Source: Bin87 sp965116785
GTDB lineage: Bacteria; Chloroflexota; Dehalococcoidia; Lucifugimonadales; UBA3495
Reading direction: 5' to 3'
Assembly: GCA_965116785.1 (NCBI GenBank)
Contig: OZ220731.1
Location: forward strand, 4,216,001 to 4,280,000
DNA length: 64,000 nt
Position 1 is the first letter of the stretch, and the number at the start of each line of letters is the position of its first letter. The notes beneath the pieces were generated by a model, which was not told the DNA's origin, ran no database searches, and saw nothing but the letters and a program-made list of their open reading frames with translations. A program made the position numbers and the translations under genes. Positions 53,064 through 62,753 of this stretch are shown here, piece by piece.

Positions 53064-56000
53064 TCAGCTCGGAGCGCGGGTGACGGTTACGGTGTAGGCG
53101 TAGGTGTCCGTCCCGTTGGGCGCCGTCACCGTGATGGTGATCACGTTCTCCCCTTCGGCCAGGCTCACCTGGTAGCCTTCCTTCATGTCGGCGTCGGTGG
53201 TGGAAGTGCCGTCGGAGTTGACGGCGCTGATGGCCACCGCCGCCGAGCCGCCGGTGTGGGCCTGTTCCCAGCTAACAGTGGTCTCATCGACGCTGCTGCC
53301 CACCGTCGCGGTGTACTTGGGGCGGCCGTGGATGAAGTGGCCGAAGTCCACGTCGCTCATTTCCAGCGAGAACAGCTTGGCGTTGGGCGGCAGGGTGTAG
53401 GCGTAGATGCGTCTCCCATGATCGAAATTTGCGTCGTAGAACTGGATGTTCAGCACCCACATGGTTCTACCGTCGGACCACATCCCCCGGGGACGAGTCA
53501 GCTCGTCCTCCCCGACGGGGATGTCCATTGAAGGGACCCGGCTCCCGTCGGCGAGCTTGTGGGCTTCCAGCTTGGACCTGTTGTCGGCGTAATTGGATAC
53601 CACCCACAGGATGGTGCCGTCAGACCAGATGCCGAAGGACATGGGCTCCCGAGCGGGTACTTCAGCCTTTCCGGCCGTCTGGATGGAGATGTCGGCTGTT
53701 GACTTCCTGGCCTTGGTGCTGAAGTCGTAAGCCTTGAGTCCGCCTCCGGCCAAAGTGGTGACGTATCCCTCATCATAGGCTCCTTCGTCCACGAACGCCA
53801 CCCAGATTGTCTCTCCGTCGGACCATAAGCCACGAGGTGCAGCACAGCAGGGGGGCGCGTAAGCTTTGGCTTCATCTGGAGTGACGAACGATTGCTCGGC
53901 AATGTACACGGCGGGACTATGCGACTGTGCGTCAATCGCGTTGATCATGGCTGCTCCCGTACTGCTTCCGTTATATATCTCTGAAAACCATATCGTGTCT
54001 CCGTCGGACCACAGCCCCGCTTCATAATAGGCGTTGTTCCAGTTCCTGTAGTCCAGTGCCGACGTGCGAGCTCCGGTCCGTAGGTTGAATGCGTACAACC
54101 GGACGCCGCCTACCGGCTGGACCACCCACATCGTCTCTCCATCGGACCAAATGTCGTGGGGGAATCTGGGTCTCTCGATATCGCTAGGCATGTCCTTGGC
54201 GGGGTCACGTGTTATGGCTCCGATGTGCACGGTGTAGGTCCGCGTCTCCGACCCGTCCTGCGCGGTCACTGTGATCTCGACGGTAACCGCGCCGCCTTCG
54301 GTTACTACCTGGTGTCCCATGGTGTTGCCGTCGCCGTCGTCCGGGCTGATGTCCAGCTCCGCATTGGTGTTGTTCTTTGTGGCCTCAACCGTGGTGGTGA
54401 TCCCGTTGGCAAACTGCGACGCGGTCATCGTAGAGCGGTACAGCGTGGTGTCGCTGTCGAAGCTCGGGCTCAGTGCAATCCCGCTCAGGGTCAGCGCGGA
54501 CAGCGTCGCGTCGGACGACAGCGGCTTGGTGGTGTTCTCAAGCTGCGTCAGCGTCAGGGTATAGACTTTCGTGTCGCTGCCATGGGTAACCGTCACCGTG
54601 ATGGTGGTCTCGCCATTCGTGACCAGGGTGACCTGGTGGCCGTTGGAGGAGTTGGAGTCGGCGTCAGCCGGTGTGATTGCCACCGTGGCGCCATCCCGCA
54701 CCGTCTCGGCGGACACCGTCACACTGGTGACGTTCCCGGCCACGTTGCGCGCGTACCCGGCAACGTTGGGCGAGAACGCATCCAGGTTCACGTCGCTGAC
54801 TTCGAGGCTCGCCAGCCGGGCCCCGCCTGGGAGGTTGTAAATGAACACCTTGTCGCTGTGCTTGTCTGCCACCCACAGCTTGCTGCCGTCAGACCAGATG
54901 CCCTGCGGGCGGCCGTTCTCGCTGGACAGCGTATTGAGGTCCAGATCAGGGTTCCGGCTCCAGTCGGACAACGTATAGGCGTACACCTTCTCGTCGTGGG
55001 AGTCTCCCACCCACAGCGTCGTTCCATCCGACCACAACCCCACCGGGTTTCGGTTGCCGTCCGTCGTCCGCAGCGTCTTCACGTGGGCCTGGTCGGAGAG
55101 CCGGTGCACGTAGATGCGCCCCCTGCTGTAATCGGCGATGTACATGTCCGTGCCGTCCGACCACAGACCCACCGGCGTCAGTGCATCGCTCGGCAGCGCG
55201 TCGATGTCCGAACCGCTCTTGCGGTCTCCTGCGGCGAATTGGGAGGGATCGTTAGTGTCCGCCGTGCGGTGGTAGGCCAGCACGTCGTCAATCAGCCCCG
55301 CCGACGCCCAGATGGTGTCCGACGTCATCCAGATGCCCGTGGCTCCGTCTCGCTGATCGTTGGGGTTCCCAGGGTCGGGCAGGTTGTCCGGCACCGCCAG
55401 CGCGATGTCCTTGCCGCTGTCCCGGGCTCCCGTGGCCAGCGTGTAGGCGTACAGCCTCTCGTCCGCGTCCATCGAGGCGCCCCGGGCCGACACCCACAGC
55501 GTCGTCTCGTCGGACCACAAGCCCTGGGGCAGCAGGTACTGCGTGGTGGTGGTTGGGTTTACCGTGATCGTATCGCCGCCCGCGCTCCCGGCCACCAACC
55601 CACCCGCCGGCGTGCCTGTGTCGGAAGCATCCGCGAACCGGATGTAAGGCACCCCGTCGGCGGTGGTGCCATGCTGGAACCCCGGGTCCGACGGGGACGG
55701 AGCCGGCGCCGCAACCGTGAAGGACACTTCCAGCGTCCCCAACTCGTCGCCGGCCAGGTTCCCGTCCGCGTAGGCCGTGGCCGTCAGGGTGTAGCTGCCC
55801 GCCGGCAGGGACCCGCCGTCCAGCGCGTCCGCGCCGCCGTCGCCGTACAGCGAGTAGGGCGCCACGTTCTCCGTCTGCGAGACCGTCTTCGCTCCGGTGA
55901 GCGACAGCTCCACGCTGCCCACCGTCTCGCCGTCGTCCACGTCCGCGCGGATGCCGTAGCTGCCGCCGTTCGGATCGGCCAGTTCCACGCTCAGCCCGGC

Positions 56001-56894
56001 GGTCAGGCTCGCCAGCACCGCCTGATCCGAGGCGTCCACCAGGGTGAAGCCGGCCAGCGGGCCGGGCAAGGTTTCCGCCACGTCGGTCACGCTGACGTTC
56101 ACCGTGGCGGTGGCCGTGCCGCCGTTGCCGTCGTCGGCCTGCACCGTCAGCGTGTAGGATGGGGTTGTCTCGTGATCCAGCGTTCCCGCCGTGGTGACGG
56201 CCCCGCTGCTCCCGTCGATGGCGAACTTGCCGCCGCCGTTGCCCGACTCGATGGTGTAGGTCAAGCTGTCGTCGCTGTCCGCGTCGGTTGCAGAGACGGT
56301 TCCCACGGCGGTTCCCGTGGCCGTGTCCTCCGCTACCGAGAAGTTGTACGTCGCGCTGCCGAAGACCGGCGCGCGGTTGGTCTGGGCTATCGTGAAGGAC
56401 ACTTCCAGGGTGCCCAGCTCGTCGCCGCCGAGATTGCTGTTCGCGTAGGCCGTCGCCGTCAGGGTGTAGCTCCCCGCCGGCAGAGACTCGCCGTCCAGGT
56501 GTCGGGTTGCGCCGCTTCGGTGGTCGCCGTACAGCGAGTAGGGCGCCAGGTTCTCCGTCCTGGGGCCGACTGACTTGGCGCCGCTCAACTCCAGGCTGAC
56601 GCTGCCCACGCTCTCGCCGTCGGCCAGGTTGGCGCGGATGCCGTAGCTGCCCCCGTCAGGGTCGGCCAGTTCCACGCTGGCACCGTCGGTCAGCGTCGCC
56701 AGTTCCGACTGATCCGAGGCGTCCACCAGGGTGAACCCGGCCAGGGGGTCCGCTCCCGGTTCCTGGGCCAGCGCCGGCAGGGCGTGGATCAGAGCCATTG
56801 CCACGCCCCAGGCCACCAGCACGCCGAATACCGCCACGGCTATCCGCCCGACGCTGATGACATTCATCGTTCCGTTGCCCATCTTCGACGCCAT
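53064..56894 (-). CDS. Array gene A4: secreted PYSLYGD/cadherin/double-propeller protein, 1276 aa
   Basis: The start 'MASKMGNGTMNV' is at 56894, with AGAGG upstream. It is shorter than A1 by one PYSLYGD-cadherin pair: signal peptide, PYSLYGD, cadherin, PYSLYGD, propeller 1, two cadherin-like sandwiches, propeller 2 and the tail ('LFSLEMSDVDFGHFIHGRPK', 'VTVTRAPS'). Propeller 1 and the sandwiches match A1 almost residue for residue, and the tail with its downstream spacer matches A2. Propeller 2 keeps the 'WSDG' strands but has its own loops ('AYAPPCCAAPRG', 'FVDEGAYDEGYV'). The head thus follows one paralogue and the tail another, as expected from recombination within the array. Confidence 0.87.
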   Translation of the reverse strand: MASKMGNGTMNVISVGRIAVAVFGVLVAWGVAMALIHALPALAQEPGADPLAGFTLVDASDQSELATLTDGASVELADPDGGSYGIRANLADGESVGSVSLELSGAKSVGPRTENLAPYSLYGDHRSGATRHLDGESLPAGSYTLTATAYANSNLGGDELGTLEVSFTIAQTNRAPVFGSATYNFSVAEDTATGTAVGTVSATDADSDDSLTYTIESGNGGGKFAIDGSSGAVTTAGTLDHETTPSYTLTVQADDGNGGTATATVNVSVTDVAETLPGPLAGFTLVDASDQAVLASLTAGLSVELADPNGGSYGIRADVDDGETVGSVELSLTGAKTVSQTENVAPYSLYGDGGADALDGGSLPAGSYTLTATAYADGNLAGDELGTLEVSFTVAAPAPSPSDPGFQHGTTADGVPYIRFADASDTGTPAGGLVAGSAGGDTITVNPTTTTQYLLPQGLWSDETTLWVSARGASMDADERLYAYTLATGARDSGKDIALAVPDNLPDPGNPNDQRDGATGIWMTSDTIWASAGLIDDVLAYHRTADTNDPSQFAAGDRKSGSDIDALPSDALTPVGLWSDGTDMYIADYSRGRIYVHRLSDQAHVKTLRTTDGNRNPVGLWSDGTTLWVGDSHDEKVYAYTLSDWSRNPDLDLNTLSSENGRPQGIWSDGSKLWVADKHSDKVFIYNLPGGARLASLEVSDVNLDAFSPNVAGYARNVAGNVTSVTVSAETVRDGATVAITPADADSNSSNGHQVTLVTNGETTITVTVTHGSDTKVYTLTLTQLENTTKPLSSDATLSALTLSGIALSPSFDSDTTLYRSTMTASQFANGITTTVEATKNNTNAELDISPDDGDGNTMGHQVVTEGGAVTVEITVTAQDGSETRTYTVHIGAITRDPAKDMPSDIERPRFPHDIWSDGETMWVVQPVGGVRLYAFNLRTGARTSALDYRNWNNAYYEAGLWSDGDTIWFSEIYNGSSTGAAMINAIDAQSHSPAVYIAEQSFVTPDEAKAYAPPCCAAPRGLWSDGETIWVAFVDEGAYDEGYVTTLAGGGLKAYDFSTKARKSTADISIQTAGKAEVPAREPMSFGIWSDGTILWVVSNYADNRSKLEAHKLADGSRVPSMDIPVGEDELTRPRGMWSDGRTMWVLNIQFYDANFDHGRRIYAYTLPPNAKLFSLEMSDVDFGHFIHGRPKYTATVGSSVDETTVSWEQAHTGGSAAVAISAVNSDGTSTTDADMKEGYQVSLAEGENVITITVTAPNGTDTYAYTVTVTRAPS

Positions 56895-56970
56895 GATGCC
56901 GACCTCTTTCGCTGATTGGGTTATTGGCATGACCGTCATGCGCTCAGACCGATGCGGGTCGCAATGTGCG

Positions 56971-56984
56971 GTAATATATCGAAA
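56971..56984 (-). promoter_or_regulatory. Shared upstream box of A4
   Basis: TTTCGATATATTAC (one base unlike A1), 77 bases before the ATG. The partial second box present in A1 and A3 is missing, which explains the shorter spacing. Confidence 0.5.
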
Positions 56985-57095
56985 GCCAAACTCAATGGAT
57001 ATGGAATTACTATGTAGTTATAAATTATCTCCAGCGTTAGGGATATGTCACTTTGCTGTCAACGGGCGAAACAGCGCGCGGACACCGACAAACGA

Positions 57096-57125
57096 CGGGA
57101 GTGGCGTCAAGATGCGCCACCCCCG
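57096..57125 (-). terminator. Hairpin terminator after B2 and its relic tail
   Basis: Arms CGGGAGTGGCG / CGCCACCCCCG with one mismatch, loop TCAAGATG, followed on minus by TCGTTTGTCGGTG. It is 192 bases from the B2 stop because a relic lies between. Confidence 0.7.
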
Positions 57126-57316
57126 CAGGGTTCCGGTATGCCGGGCGCGCCGTTGAGCGCGGTCACCGTGATGGTAATCACGTTCTCCCCCTCGGCCAGG
57201 TTCACCTGCCAGCCATCCGTCCCATCGTCGAAGTCGCTGAGCGCGATGCCTCCGCCGTGGTCGTTCACCGCCCGCGCCTCGTAGCGGACCCGTCCCGCCC
57301 GGTAGGTCCGGTCAAC
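57126..57316 (-). pseudogene. Leftover FN3/A-type tail between B2 and its terminator
   Basis: The minus strand directly after the B2 stop reads 'VDRTYRAGRVRYEARAVND', the end of an FN3 domain, then 'GGGIALSDFDDGTDGWQVNL' and 'AEGENVITITVT', which match the A3 tail ('GGGIKLNDFDGGTDGYQVNL', 'ATGENVITITVT'). It has no start and ends in unrelated sequence before the hairpin. It is a mosaic remnant of an earlier gene end. Confidence 0.75.
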
Positions 57317-60300
57317 TCAGTCGCTGTCCGGCCGGTACTGGGAGCCGTTGTAGTTGAAGTACATCAGGCCGTCCTCCGGCCAGCAGGTGGCAAAGCCCCA
57401 GCCGCCATACCCGTACTCGTTGACGGCGCGCACCTCGTAATACTGCATGCCCCAGGGGAACTCCCGGTCCACGTAGTCGCCGGAGTGCTTTCCCGGCACG
57501 TCGATGATTTCGACGTTTACCACCTTGCCGCCGCGCGAGGTAGTGCGCCGGATCTGGTAGCCGGTGGGCACCGCGTTCCCGGGGGACAACCCCCAGCGTA
57601 CCCAGACGTCTCCCCGCGGCGTCTTGTCATAGACCATGCCGGCGGTCCAGGGCGCCATGGCGGCGTCCCTGTAGTAGCCGTCGCGCTTCTCCCGCAGGTC
57701 GGGATGGTCGACCACGAAGGCCGTCGCCTCGAAGCTCCCCTGGCCGCGCTGATCGCTCTTGAAGGGTACAACCTTGTAGCTGTAGAACCAGGGCGAATAG
57801 GGCAGATTCTCGTGGGTGTACTCAGTGACACCGGGCCCCACCGTGGCGACCAGAGTGTGGTTTTCGATCGTGCCTGCCCTATCATAGATGTGGTATCCGT
57901 CGATGGCTGCGATGTCCTGCACCGGATGCCAGGCGATGGTCACCGAGTCCTTGGCGATCTCCTTGATGTAGACCTCCCCCACGTGGGTGAACCGGGGGTT
58001 CGCGGAGACGTAGGCGGGGGAGCGCACTTCGCCATCACTCGTCTGCAGCTTCAAGCGGTAGTAGTAGTAGGCATACGGCTGCACCGTGCGGTCGGTGTAC
58101 GCCGTGAAGGGCGTGTCTGAGCTGTGCAGATCGACCCAGGCGCCGCCGTCGCCCTCGTCGTTGCGCTGGAGGGTGTAGCTGCTGATGGTCACACCCCCGC
58201 CCAGCCTGGGCAGTTCCCAGGTCAGCCGGGCATAGTCGATGGTGTGCCGGCTCTGGATGGGGGTGAAACGGTTGTCGGCCTGGGGATCGTCGGGTGGCGT
58301 GATAAGCTTCGGCGCAGCGTGATTCGGCACGTCATAGCTCACCTTGATGTCCGGTGACTTATCGGGATCGTCCGGAGGTGGCCACGTCCACAGGGCGCTC
58401 CTCATGTTAACGCTCCGACAGATTCCACCGACGCCCTTATTGGCAAGGAAGAAATCGAGATCCCGGCAGCGGTCGTCATATTGGGTCCATTCGACGCGAG
58501 AGTAGTAGGTCCCCGAGCCGATGGTCTCTGTGAGCACCTGCCTGTTCAGCTCTGGACGCCGGCCCCGTGCCACTGTCCGGCCATCGGAGTCCTCCAGAGT
58601 TATATAGACATCTCTGTGCCACTTGTCTGCGGGACCCCCGCTGCCATACACCATGACAGCGCGCTCGGCGTCCAGATCGAAGGTATGGTATATCACCGGA
58701 TCCGAGGGCGTATACCCGTCCCGGTCACTGCCGAGGAAGTAACCAAATTTACGTACGGTGAACGCCCGGTCCCAGCCCTCGGGCGGCCACCCCAACTGCC
58801 AGAAAAACCCCTGCCTACCCCATGTACCATCTACCCGGTACCAGTCAAACACCTCTGCCTTCCCGCGGAGGTCGGCCCAGGGGTCCAGGGCGTCGAGCTC
58901 GTAGCTGAGTGTGTAGCTGGTGGCCTTGTTCTCGGCCAGCCGCAGCTCGATGTTGTAGGTCCCGTAGGGTAGCGTCAGCGTGTCCAGCGTCACGCTGTCC
59001 GCCGCGCCGTTGGCCCCCTGGCCCACGACCGCGCCATCGCTGTCAGTGACCTTCACCGTGATCGACGCGCCCAGCCCGGTCACCTTGATCCCCAGGGTGT
59101 GCTGGTCATAGGCGTCCTCCAGGGTCACCGAGTAGTTGTCCTCCATGTCTCCCGAGGTGGTGGCCAGGTTGCCGGTCTGCGTCGTCGTCGCCAGGGCCCA
59201 CGTCAAACCGTTCGCCTGGGCCCATTCGGCGTTGCCACCGCCCTGCGCCGCGATGATCGCCTGGGCCTGGGCCGTTGCCATCTGATGCGCCTCCCCGCCC
59301 ACCACTGGCGCGTTCAGCGGAGTGGCGCCGCTGGGGTCGGCGTCGCGGTCGTCCATGGCCAGCAGGAGCGGGTGCACCGGCTCATTGGCGGGCGGCGACG
59401 ACGTGGTCGCTTCCACGACCGTGCCGAGCAAGGTCTCCCCGACCGCCGTCATGCGGAGCTGGTAGGCATAGGTTGCCTCCGGCATCACGTCGGTGTCCAC
59501 GTATTGGTAATTGGTCACGTCCCGCTGCCAGCCGGGCGACGCGACCACCAGGCCGTCCCGCAGCAGTTCCATGGCCTCCACGGTCACCGTCGCCGGCTGG
59601 GTCGGCAACAGCCAACTCACCAGCACCCGGTCGTGGCGGGCCGCCAGCGCAGGCGGGCTGGGCGGGACGGGCGGCTCCTGCTTCGCCACCGTGAAGGACA
59701 CGTTCAGCGAGGCCAGTTCGTCCCCGCCCAGGTCGGACTCGGAGTAGGCGGTGGCGGTCAGGGTGTAGCTGCCCGCGGGCAGGGCCCCGCCGCTCAGGTA
59801 TCCGGAGCCGTCATGCCCGTACAGCGAGTAGGGCGCCTGGTCCAGGGTCCGGGAGACGGTCTTGGGCCCGTCCAACTCCAGCTGCACGCTGCCAACGGCG
59901 GCCCCTTCGGATCCGGCGGACACGTGGGCGCGCAGGGCGTAGCTGCCCTCGTCCGGGTCGTCCAGGCCCACGGTGGCCCCCTCGGTGAGCGTCGCCAGCA
60001 CGCTCTGGTCCGAGGCGTCCAGCAGGGTGAAGCCGTCGAAGGGGTCCACCACGTTGGCCACCGTGACGTTCACGGTGGTGGTGGCGGTGGCGCCGTTGCC
60101 GTCGTCGGCCTGCATCGTCAGGGTGTAGGCTGTTTCGGTCTCATAGTCCAGGGCAGCCGCAACCGTGATGTCGCCGGCGCCGGCTATGGCGAACCTGCCG
60201 TCGCCGTTGCCCGCCGTGATGGAGTAGGTCAGGGTATCGCCGGAGTCAGCGTCGCTGGCCAATACCCGGCCCAAGATGGCGCCCACCCCCACGTCCTCGG

Positions 60301-62500
60301 CCACGGAGAAATCGTAGGCCGAATGGCCGAAGGCGGGCGCGGAGTTGGCTGGCGGCGCATTCAACCGGAAGCGCAGGTAGTAACCGGTCTGACCGTCCTC
60401 CATGGCCTTCACTTTGATGTAGTACGTTCCGGCTTCGATGGTGGTCTGCAACCACTCGACGGTCTGGTCCCGGCCGGGGTCGGCCGGCGGCCGCGACTGG
60501 ATGATGGCGTTCCCGTCGGCGTCCTCCAGCCAGGAGTCCAGGTCGATGGTCTGGTCCCGGACACCCAGGCCCAGCTCGTAGCGCCCGTCCGTGGTGAAGC
60601 TGTAGTAGTCCACCGGGTCGCCGACGGCCCGGTCCAGGGACTTGTTGTAGAAGAACTGCCGTCCCATGGACGGGGACTGTGCGCCCAGGGACACGGCGCC
60701 TTGGCGGGTGCCGTCCGGGTCCGGGGCCAGCGTGTCCACGTCCACCGTGGCCGACGGCTCGCTCAGTTCGAGCGCAGACTTCACCGCCACCAGGTGATAC
60801 GCGTAGGCCGTCTCCGGGTCCACCACCGTGTCGACGTAGGTGGTGGCGTCTCCGTCGGGGAAGCCCCAGGGTATGAAGTCCTCCGGCGGGTCGGCGTCCC
60901 GCACCTTGCGGTAAACCATGTACCCGGCCAGGGTCTGCGCCGGAGCCGTCCAGGTGAGTGTCACCGACGCGCTGGTCGCCGTGGCCTGCAGGCCGGTGGG
61001 CGGGTCCGGCGGAACGCTCTCCGCCACGTCGGTCACCGTGACGTTCACCGTGGCGGTGTCCGTGCCGCCGTTGCCGTCGTCGGCCTGCACCGTCAGCGCG
61101 TAGGACGGCGTTGTAGCATGGTCCAGCGCTCCCGCCGTGGTGACGGCGCCGCTGCTGCCGTCGATGGCGAACTTGCCGTCGCCGTTGCCCGACTCGATGC
61201 TGTAGGTCAGCCCGTCGCTGTCCGCGTCGCTTGCAGAGACGGTTCCCACGGCGGTGCCGTTTGCCGCGTCTTCTGCCACCGAGAAGTTGTAGGTCGCGCT
61301 GCCGAACTGCGGCGAACGGTTGGCCTGGGTGACCGTGAAGGACATTTCCAGGGTTCCCAACTCGTCGCCGCCGAGATTGCTGTTCGCGTAGGCCGTGGCC
61401 GTCAGGGTGTAGCTGCCCGCGGGCAGGGTATCGCCGTTGAGGTCGTCTGCGCCGCCGTCTCCGTACAGCGAGTAGGGCGCCAGGTTCTCCGTCCGCGAGA
61501 CCGTCTTGGCCCCGCTCAGTGCCAGTCGGACGCTGCCGATGTTGGCGTTTGCATCCACGTCCGCCCGGATGCCGTAGCTGCCGCCGTCGGGATCGGCCAA
61601 TTCCACGCTCGCGCCGTCGGTCAGCGCCGCCAGCATGGTCTGATCCGATGCGTCCACCAGGGTGAAACCGGTCAGCGGGCCGGGCGACGTCTCCTCCACG
61701 TCGGTCACGGTGACATTGACCGTGGCGGTGGCCGTGCCGCCGTTGCCGTCGTCGGCCTGCACCGTCAGCGCGTAGGACGGCGTTGTAGCATGGTCCAGCG
61801 CTCCCGTCGTGGTGATGGCGCCGCTGCTGCCATCCATGGCGAACTTGCCGTCGCCGTTGCCGGTCTCGATGCTGTAGGTCAGGCCGTCGTCGTCAGCATC
61901 CGTCGCCGACACGCTGCCCACGGCGGTTCCCGTGGCCGCGTCTTCCGCCACCGAGAAGCTGTACGTCGCGCTGCCGAAGGTCGGCGCGCGGTTCGCCCTG
62001 CTGACGGTGAACGACACTTCCAGCGTCCCCAATTCGTCGCCGCCCAGGCGACTCTCGGCGTAGGCCGTTGCGGTCAGGGTGTAGCTGCCCGCCGGCAGAG
62101 GCTCGCCGTCCAGCGCGTCCGCGCCGCCGTCGCCGTACAGCGAGTAGGGCGCCAGGTTCTCCGTCCTGGGGCCGACTGACTTGGCGCCGCTCAACTCCAG
62201 GCTGACGCTGCCCACGCTCTCGCCGTCGGCCAGGTCCGCGCGGATGCCGTAGCTGCCGCCGTTCGGGTCCGCCAGTTCCACGCTCACGCCGTCGCTGAGG
62301 GTCGCCAGTTCCGTCTGGTCCGAGGCGTCCACCAGGGTGAAGCCCGCCAGGGGGTCCGCTCCCGGTTCCTGGGCCAGCGCCGGCAGGGCGTAGAGCAGCA
62401 CCAGCGCCACCGCAACGGCCGCCACCAAGCCAATTGCCGCCATGGCCGACGGCCTGGCGTTGCGAGCTTTCACCGTTCCGTTGCTGGTCTGCGCTGCCAT
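57317..62500 (-). CDS. Array gene B2: secreted PYSLYGD/cadherin/FN3/PPC-like protein, 1727 aa
   Basis: The start 'MAAQTSNGTVKA' at 62500 follows GAGGG. Signal peptide to about 47, then PYSLYGD, cadherin, PYSLYGD, cadherin (nearly identical to B1), FN3 ('VTLTWTAPAQTLAGYMVYRK'), a PPC-like domain ('VDYYSFTTDGRYELGLGVRD', 'IEAGTYYIKVKAME'), a cadherin repeat, a variant module with 'APYSLYGHDGSG', another FN3, two more PPC-like domains ('DNYSVTLEDAYDQHTLGIKV', 'ETIGSGTYYSRVEW') and final FN3 domains ending 'YFNYNGSQYRPDSD'. The FN3 with 'YRKVRDADPPEDF' is also close to one in the 1419-aa protein, which links this array to the upstream genes. No enzyme motif is present. It is extracellular, probably adhesive. 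Confidence 0.85.
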   Translation of the reverse strand: MAAQTSNGTVKARNARPSAMAAIGLVAAVAVALVLLYALPALAQEPGADPLAGFTLVDASDQTELATLSDGVSVELADPNGGSYGIRADLADGESVGSVSLELSGAKSVGPRTENLAPYSLYGDGGADALDGEPLPAGSYTLTATAYAESRLGGDELGTLEVSFTVSRANRAPTFGSATYSFSVAEDAATGTAVGSVSATDADDDGLTYSIETGNGDGKFAMDGSSGAITTTGALDHATTPSYALTVQADDGNGGTATATVNVTVTDVEETSPGPLTGFTLVDASDQTMLAALTDGASVELADPDGGSYGIRADVDANANIGSVRLALSGAKTVSRTENLAPYSLYGDGGADDLNGDTLPAGSYTLTATAYANSNLGGDELGTLEMSFTVTQANRSPQFGSATYNFSVAEDAANGTAVGTVSASDADSDGLTYSIESGNGDGKFAIDGSSGAVTTAGALDHATTPSYALTVQADDGNGGTDTATVNVTVTDVAESVPPDPPTGLQATATSASVTLTWTAPAQTLAGYMVYRKVRDADPPEDFIPWGFPDGDATTYVDTVVDPETAYAYHLVAVKSALELSEPSATVDVDTLAPDPDGTRQGAVSLGAQSPSMGRQFFYNKSLDRAVGDPVDYYSFTTDGRYELGLGVRDQTIDLDSWLEDADGNAIIQSRPPADPGRDQTVEWLQTTIEAGTYYIKVKAMEDGQTGYYLRFRLNAPPANSAPAFGHSAYDFSVAEDVGVGAILGRVLASDADSGDTLTYSITAGNGDGRFAIAGAGDITVAAALDYETETAYTLTMQADDGNGATATTTVNVTVANVVDPFDGFTLLDASDQSVLATLTEGATVGLDDPDEGSYALRAHVSAGSEGAAVGSVQLELDGPKTVSRTLDQAPYSLYGHDGSGYLSGGALPAGSYTLTATAYSESDLGGDELASLNVSFTVAKQEPPVPPSPPALAARHDRVLVSWLLPTQPATVTVEAMELLRDGLVVASPGWQRDVTNYQYVDTDVMPEATYAYQLRMTAVGETLLGTVVEATTSSPPANEPVHPLLLAMDDRDADPSGATPLNAPVVGGEAHQMATAQAQAIIAAQGGGNAEWAQANGLTWALATTTQTGNLATTSGDMEDNYSVTLEDAYDQHTLGIKVTGLGASITVKVTDSDGAVVGQGANGAADSVTLDTLTLPYGTYNIELRLAENKATSYTLSYELDALDPWADLRGKAEVFDWYRVDGTWGRQGFFWQLGWPPEGWDRAFTVRKFGYFLGSDRDGYTPSDPVIYHTFDLDAERAVMVYGSGGPADKWHRDVYITLEDSDGRTVARGRRPELNRQVLTETIGSGTYYSRVEWTQYDDRCRDLDFFLANKGVGGICRSVNMRSALWTWPPPDDPDKSPDIKVSYDVPNHAAPKLITPPDDPQADNRFTPIQSRHTIDYARLTWELPRLGGGVTISSYTLQRNDEGDGGAWVDLHSSDTPFTAYTDRTVQPYAYYYYRLKLQTSDGEVRSPAYVSANPRFTHVGEVYIKEIAKDSVTIAWHPVQDIAAIDGYHIYDRAGTIENHTLVATVGPGVTEYTHENLPYSPWFYSYKVVPFKSDQRGQGSFEATAFVVDHPDLREKRDGYYRDAAMAPWTAGMVYDKTPRGDVWVRWGLSPGNAVPTGYQIRRTTSRGGKVVNVEIIDVPGKHSGDYVDREFPWGMQYYEVRAVNEYGYGGWGFATCWPEDGLMYFNYNGSQYRPDSD
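61045..61977 (-). repeat. Block shared with 46180-47108 (B2/B1 heads)
   Basis: Partner of the B1 block, in the same orientation and lying 14.9 kb away. Confidence 0.7.
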
Positions 62501-62572
62501 GATGCCACGTATCCCTCGCTGATTTTCGTTATGATGATCGTGTATACAGAACGGTTACGGCCATAATTGGCT

Positions 62573-62586
62573 GTAATATAACGGAA
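62573..62586 (-). promoter_or_regulatory. Shared upstream box of B2
   Basis: TTCCGTTATATTAC, 73 bases before the ATG; the sixth and last instance found. Confidence 0.55.
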
Positions 62587-62694
62587 ATAGACGCTCATTT
62601 ATATGGCATATTTATTTAATCATATATGTTCTATAGTGTTAATATCGTGTTGAATTACCGCCGCCAGGAGGAACCGGGCGCGGTGAACGACAAA

Positions 62695-62733
62695 GGGCGG
62701 CCGCTCGGGGAGAATGCCCCCGAGCGGCCGCCC
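62695..62733 (-). terminator. Hairpin terminator after the last array gene
   Basis: Perfect 16-base arms GGGCGGCCGCTCGGGG / CCCCGAGCGGCCGCCC around AGAATGC, followed on minus by TTTGTCGTTC. It lies 20 bases past the stop at 62754. Confidence 0.85.
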
Positions 62734-62753
62734 AGCACGGAATTGAGAGTTCC

